A stretch of 5,430 bases of DNA. It comes from Planctomycetota bacterium. Its GTDB lineage: Bacteria; Planctomycetota; Planctomycetia; Isosphaerales; Isosphaeraceae. The stretch spans positions 1 through 5,430 of the forward strand of contig JAKAUH010000093.1 of the NCBI GenBank assembly GCA_021818605.1. The letters are read 5' to 3'. The notes under the pieces were generated by a model. It was not told the origin of the DNA and ran no database searches. It saw nothing but the letters and a program-made list of their open reading frames with translations. The translations under genes and the position numbers were made by a program. Positions 5,384 to 5,430 of the stretch are shown here, in pieces (the first letter of the stretch is position 1; every line of letters starts with the position of its first letter).

Positions 5384-5430
5384 CACGCTCCGACGAAAGC
5401 GGGACTGGCGCCAGGTCTCCGAGGTGCCTG
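5384..5430. other. Downstream end of window
   Basis: Forty-seven bases follow the kinase stop. CTGGCGCCAG (5405-5414) is a perfect 10-bp palindrome, and flanking GGGAC/GTCTCC pairs imperfectly around it. It may belong to a terminator, but the window ends before a T-run could be seen. Confidence 0.3.

Overview
The window is a GC-rich bacterial chromosomal segment holding five convincing protein genes and about 1.4 kb of gene-free DNA. The composition, the cysteine-rich form of the Lgt signature, the thioredoxin-fold 2Fe-2S ferredoxin and the loosely packed, signal-transduction-rich layout suggest a planctomycete (Isosphaera/Gemmata type). That is an inference from gene style, since there is no rRNA or other marker gene here.

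Layout. Positions 1-703 have no gene I can support. They hold a 23-nt-period direct repeat (88-132), several palindromes including a perfect 16-bp one (196-211), and a GC-rich hairpin (634-688) just past the end of lgt. Positions 704-2919 carry three minus-strand genes in transcription order: a thioredoxin-like 2Fe-2S ferredoxin (2919-2539), panC for pantothenate synthetase (2549-1689, overlapping the ferredoxin by 11 bp) and lgt for prolipoprotein diacylglyceryl transferase (1591-706, stop codon 706-704). Positions 2920-3285 are a divergent intergenic region with a possible leftward -10 element and two GC-rich dyads near the rightward gene. Positions 3286-5383 carry two plus-strand signalling genes: a stand-alone receiver protein with a C-terminal coiled coil, and a soluble receiver-histidine kinase. 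Their receiver domains are clear paralogues. The window ends 47 nt after the kinase stop.

How the genes work together. The leftward cluster looks like one housekeeping transcript joining coenzyme A precursor synthesis (PanC) and lipoprotein maturation (Lgt) to a small electron carrier of unknown partner. The rightward pair looks like an intracellular phosphorelay module: a kinase with no membrane segment, controlled through its own N-terminal receiver, next to a receiver protein whose only output-like part is a coiled coil. No DNA-binding or enzymatic output domain is present, so the target must be encoded elsewhere.

I did not find a demonstrably new system. The items most worth a second look are the tandem paralogous receivers, the non-canonical active-site residues of Lgt, the uncertain kinase start, and the palindromes and repeats in the gene-free left part.
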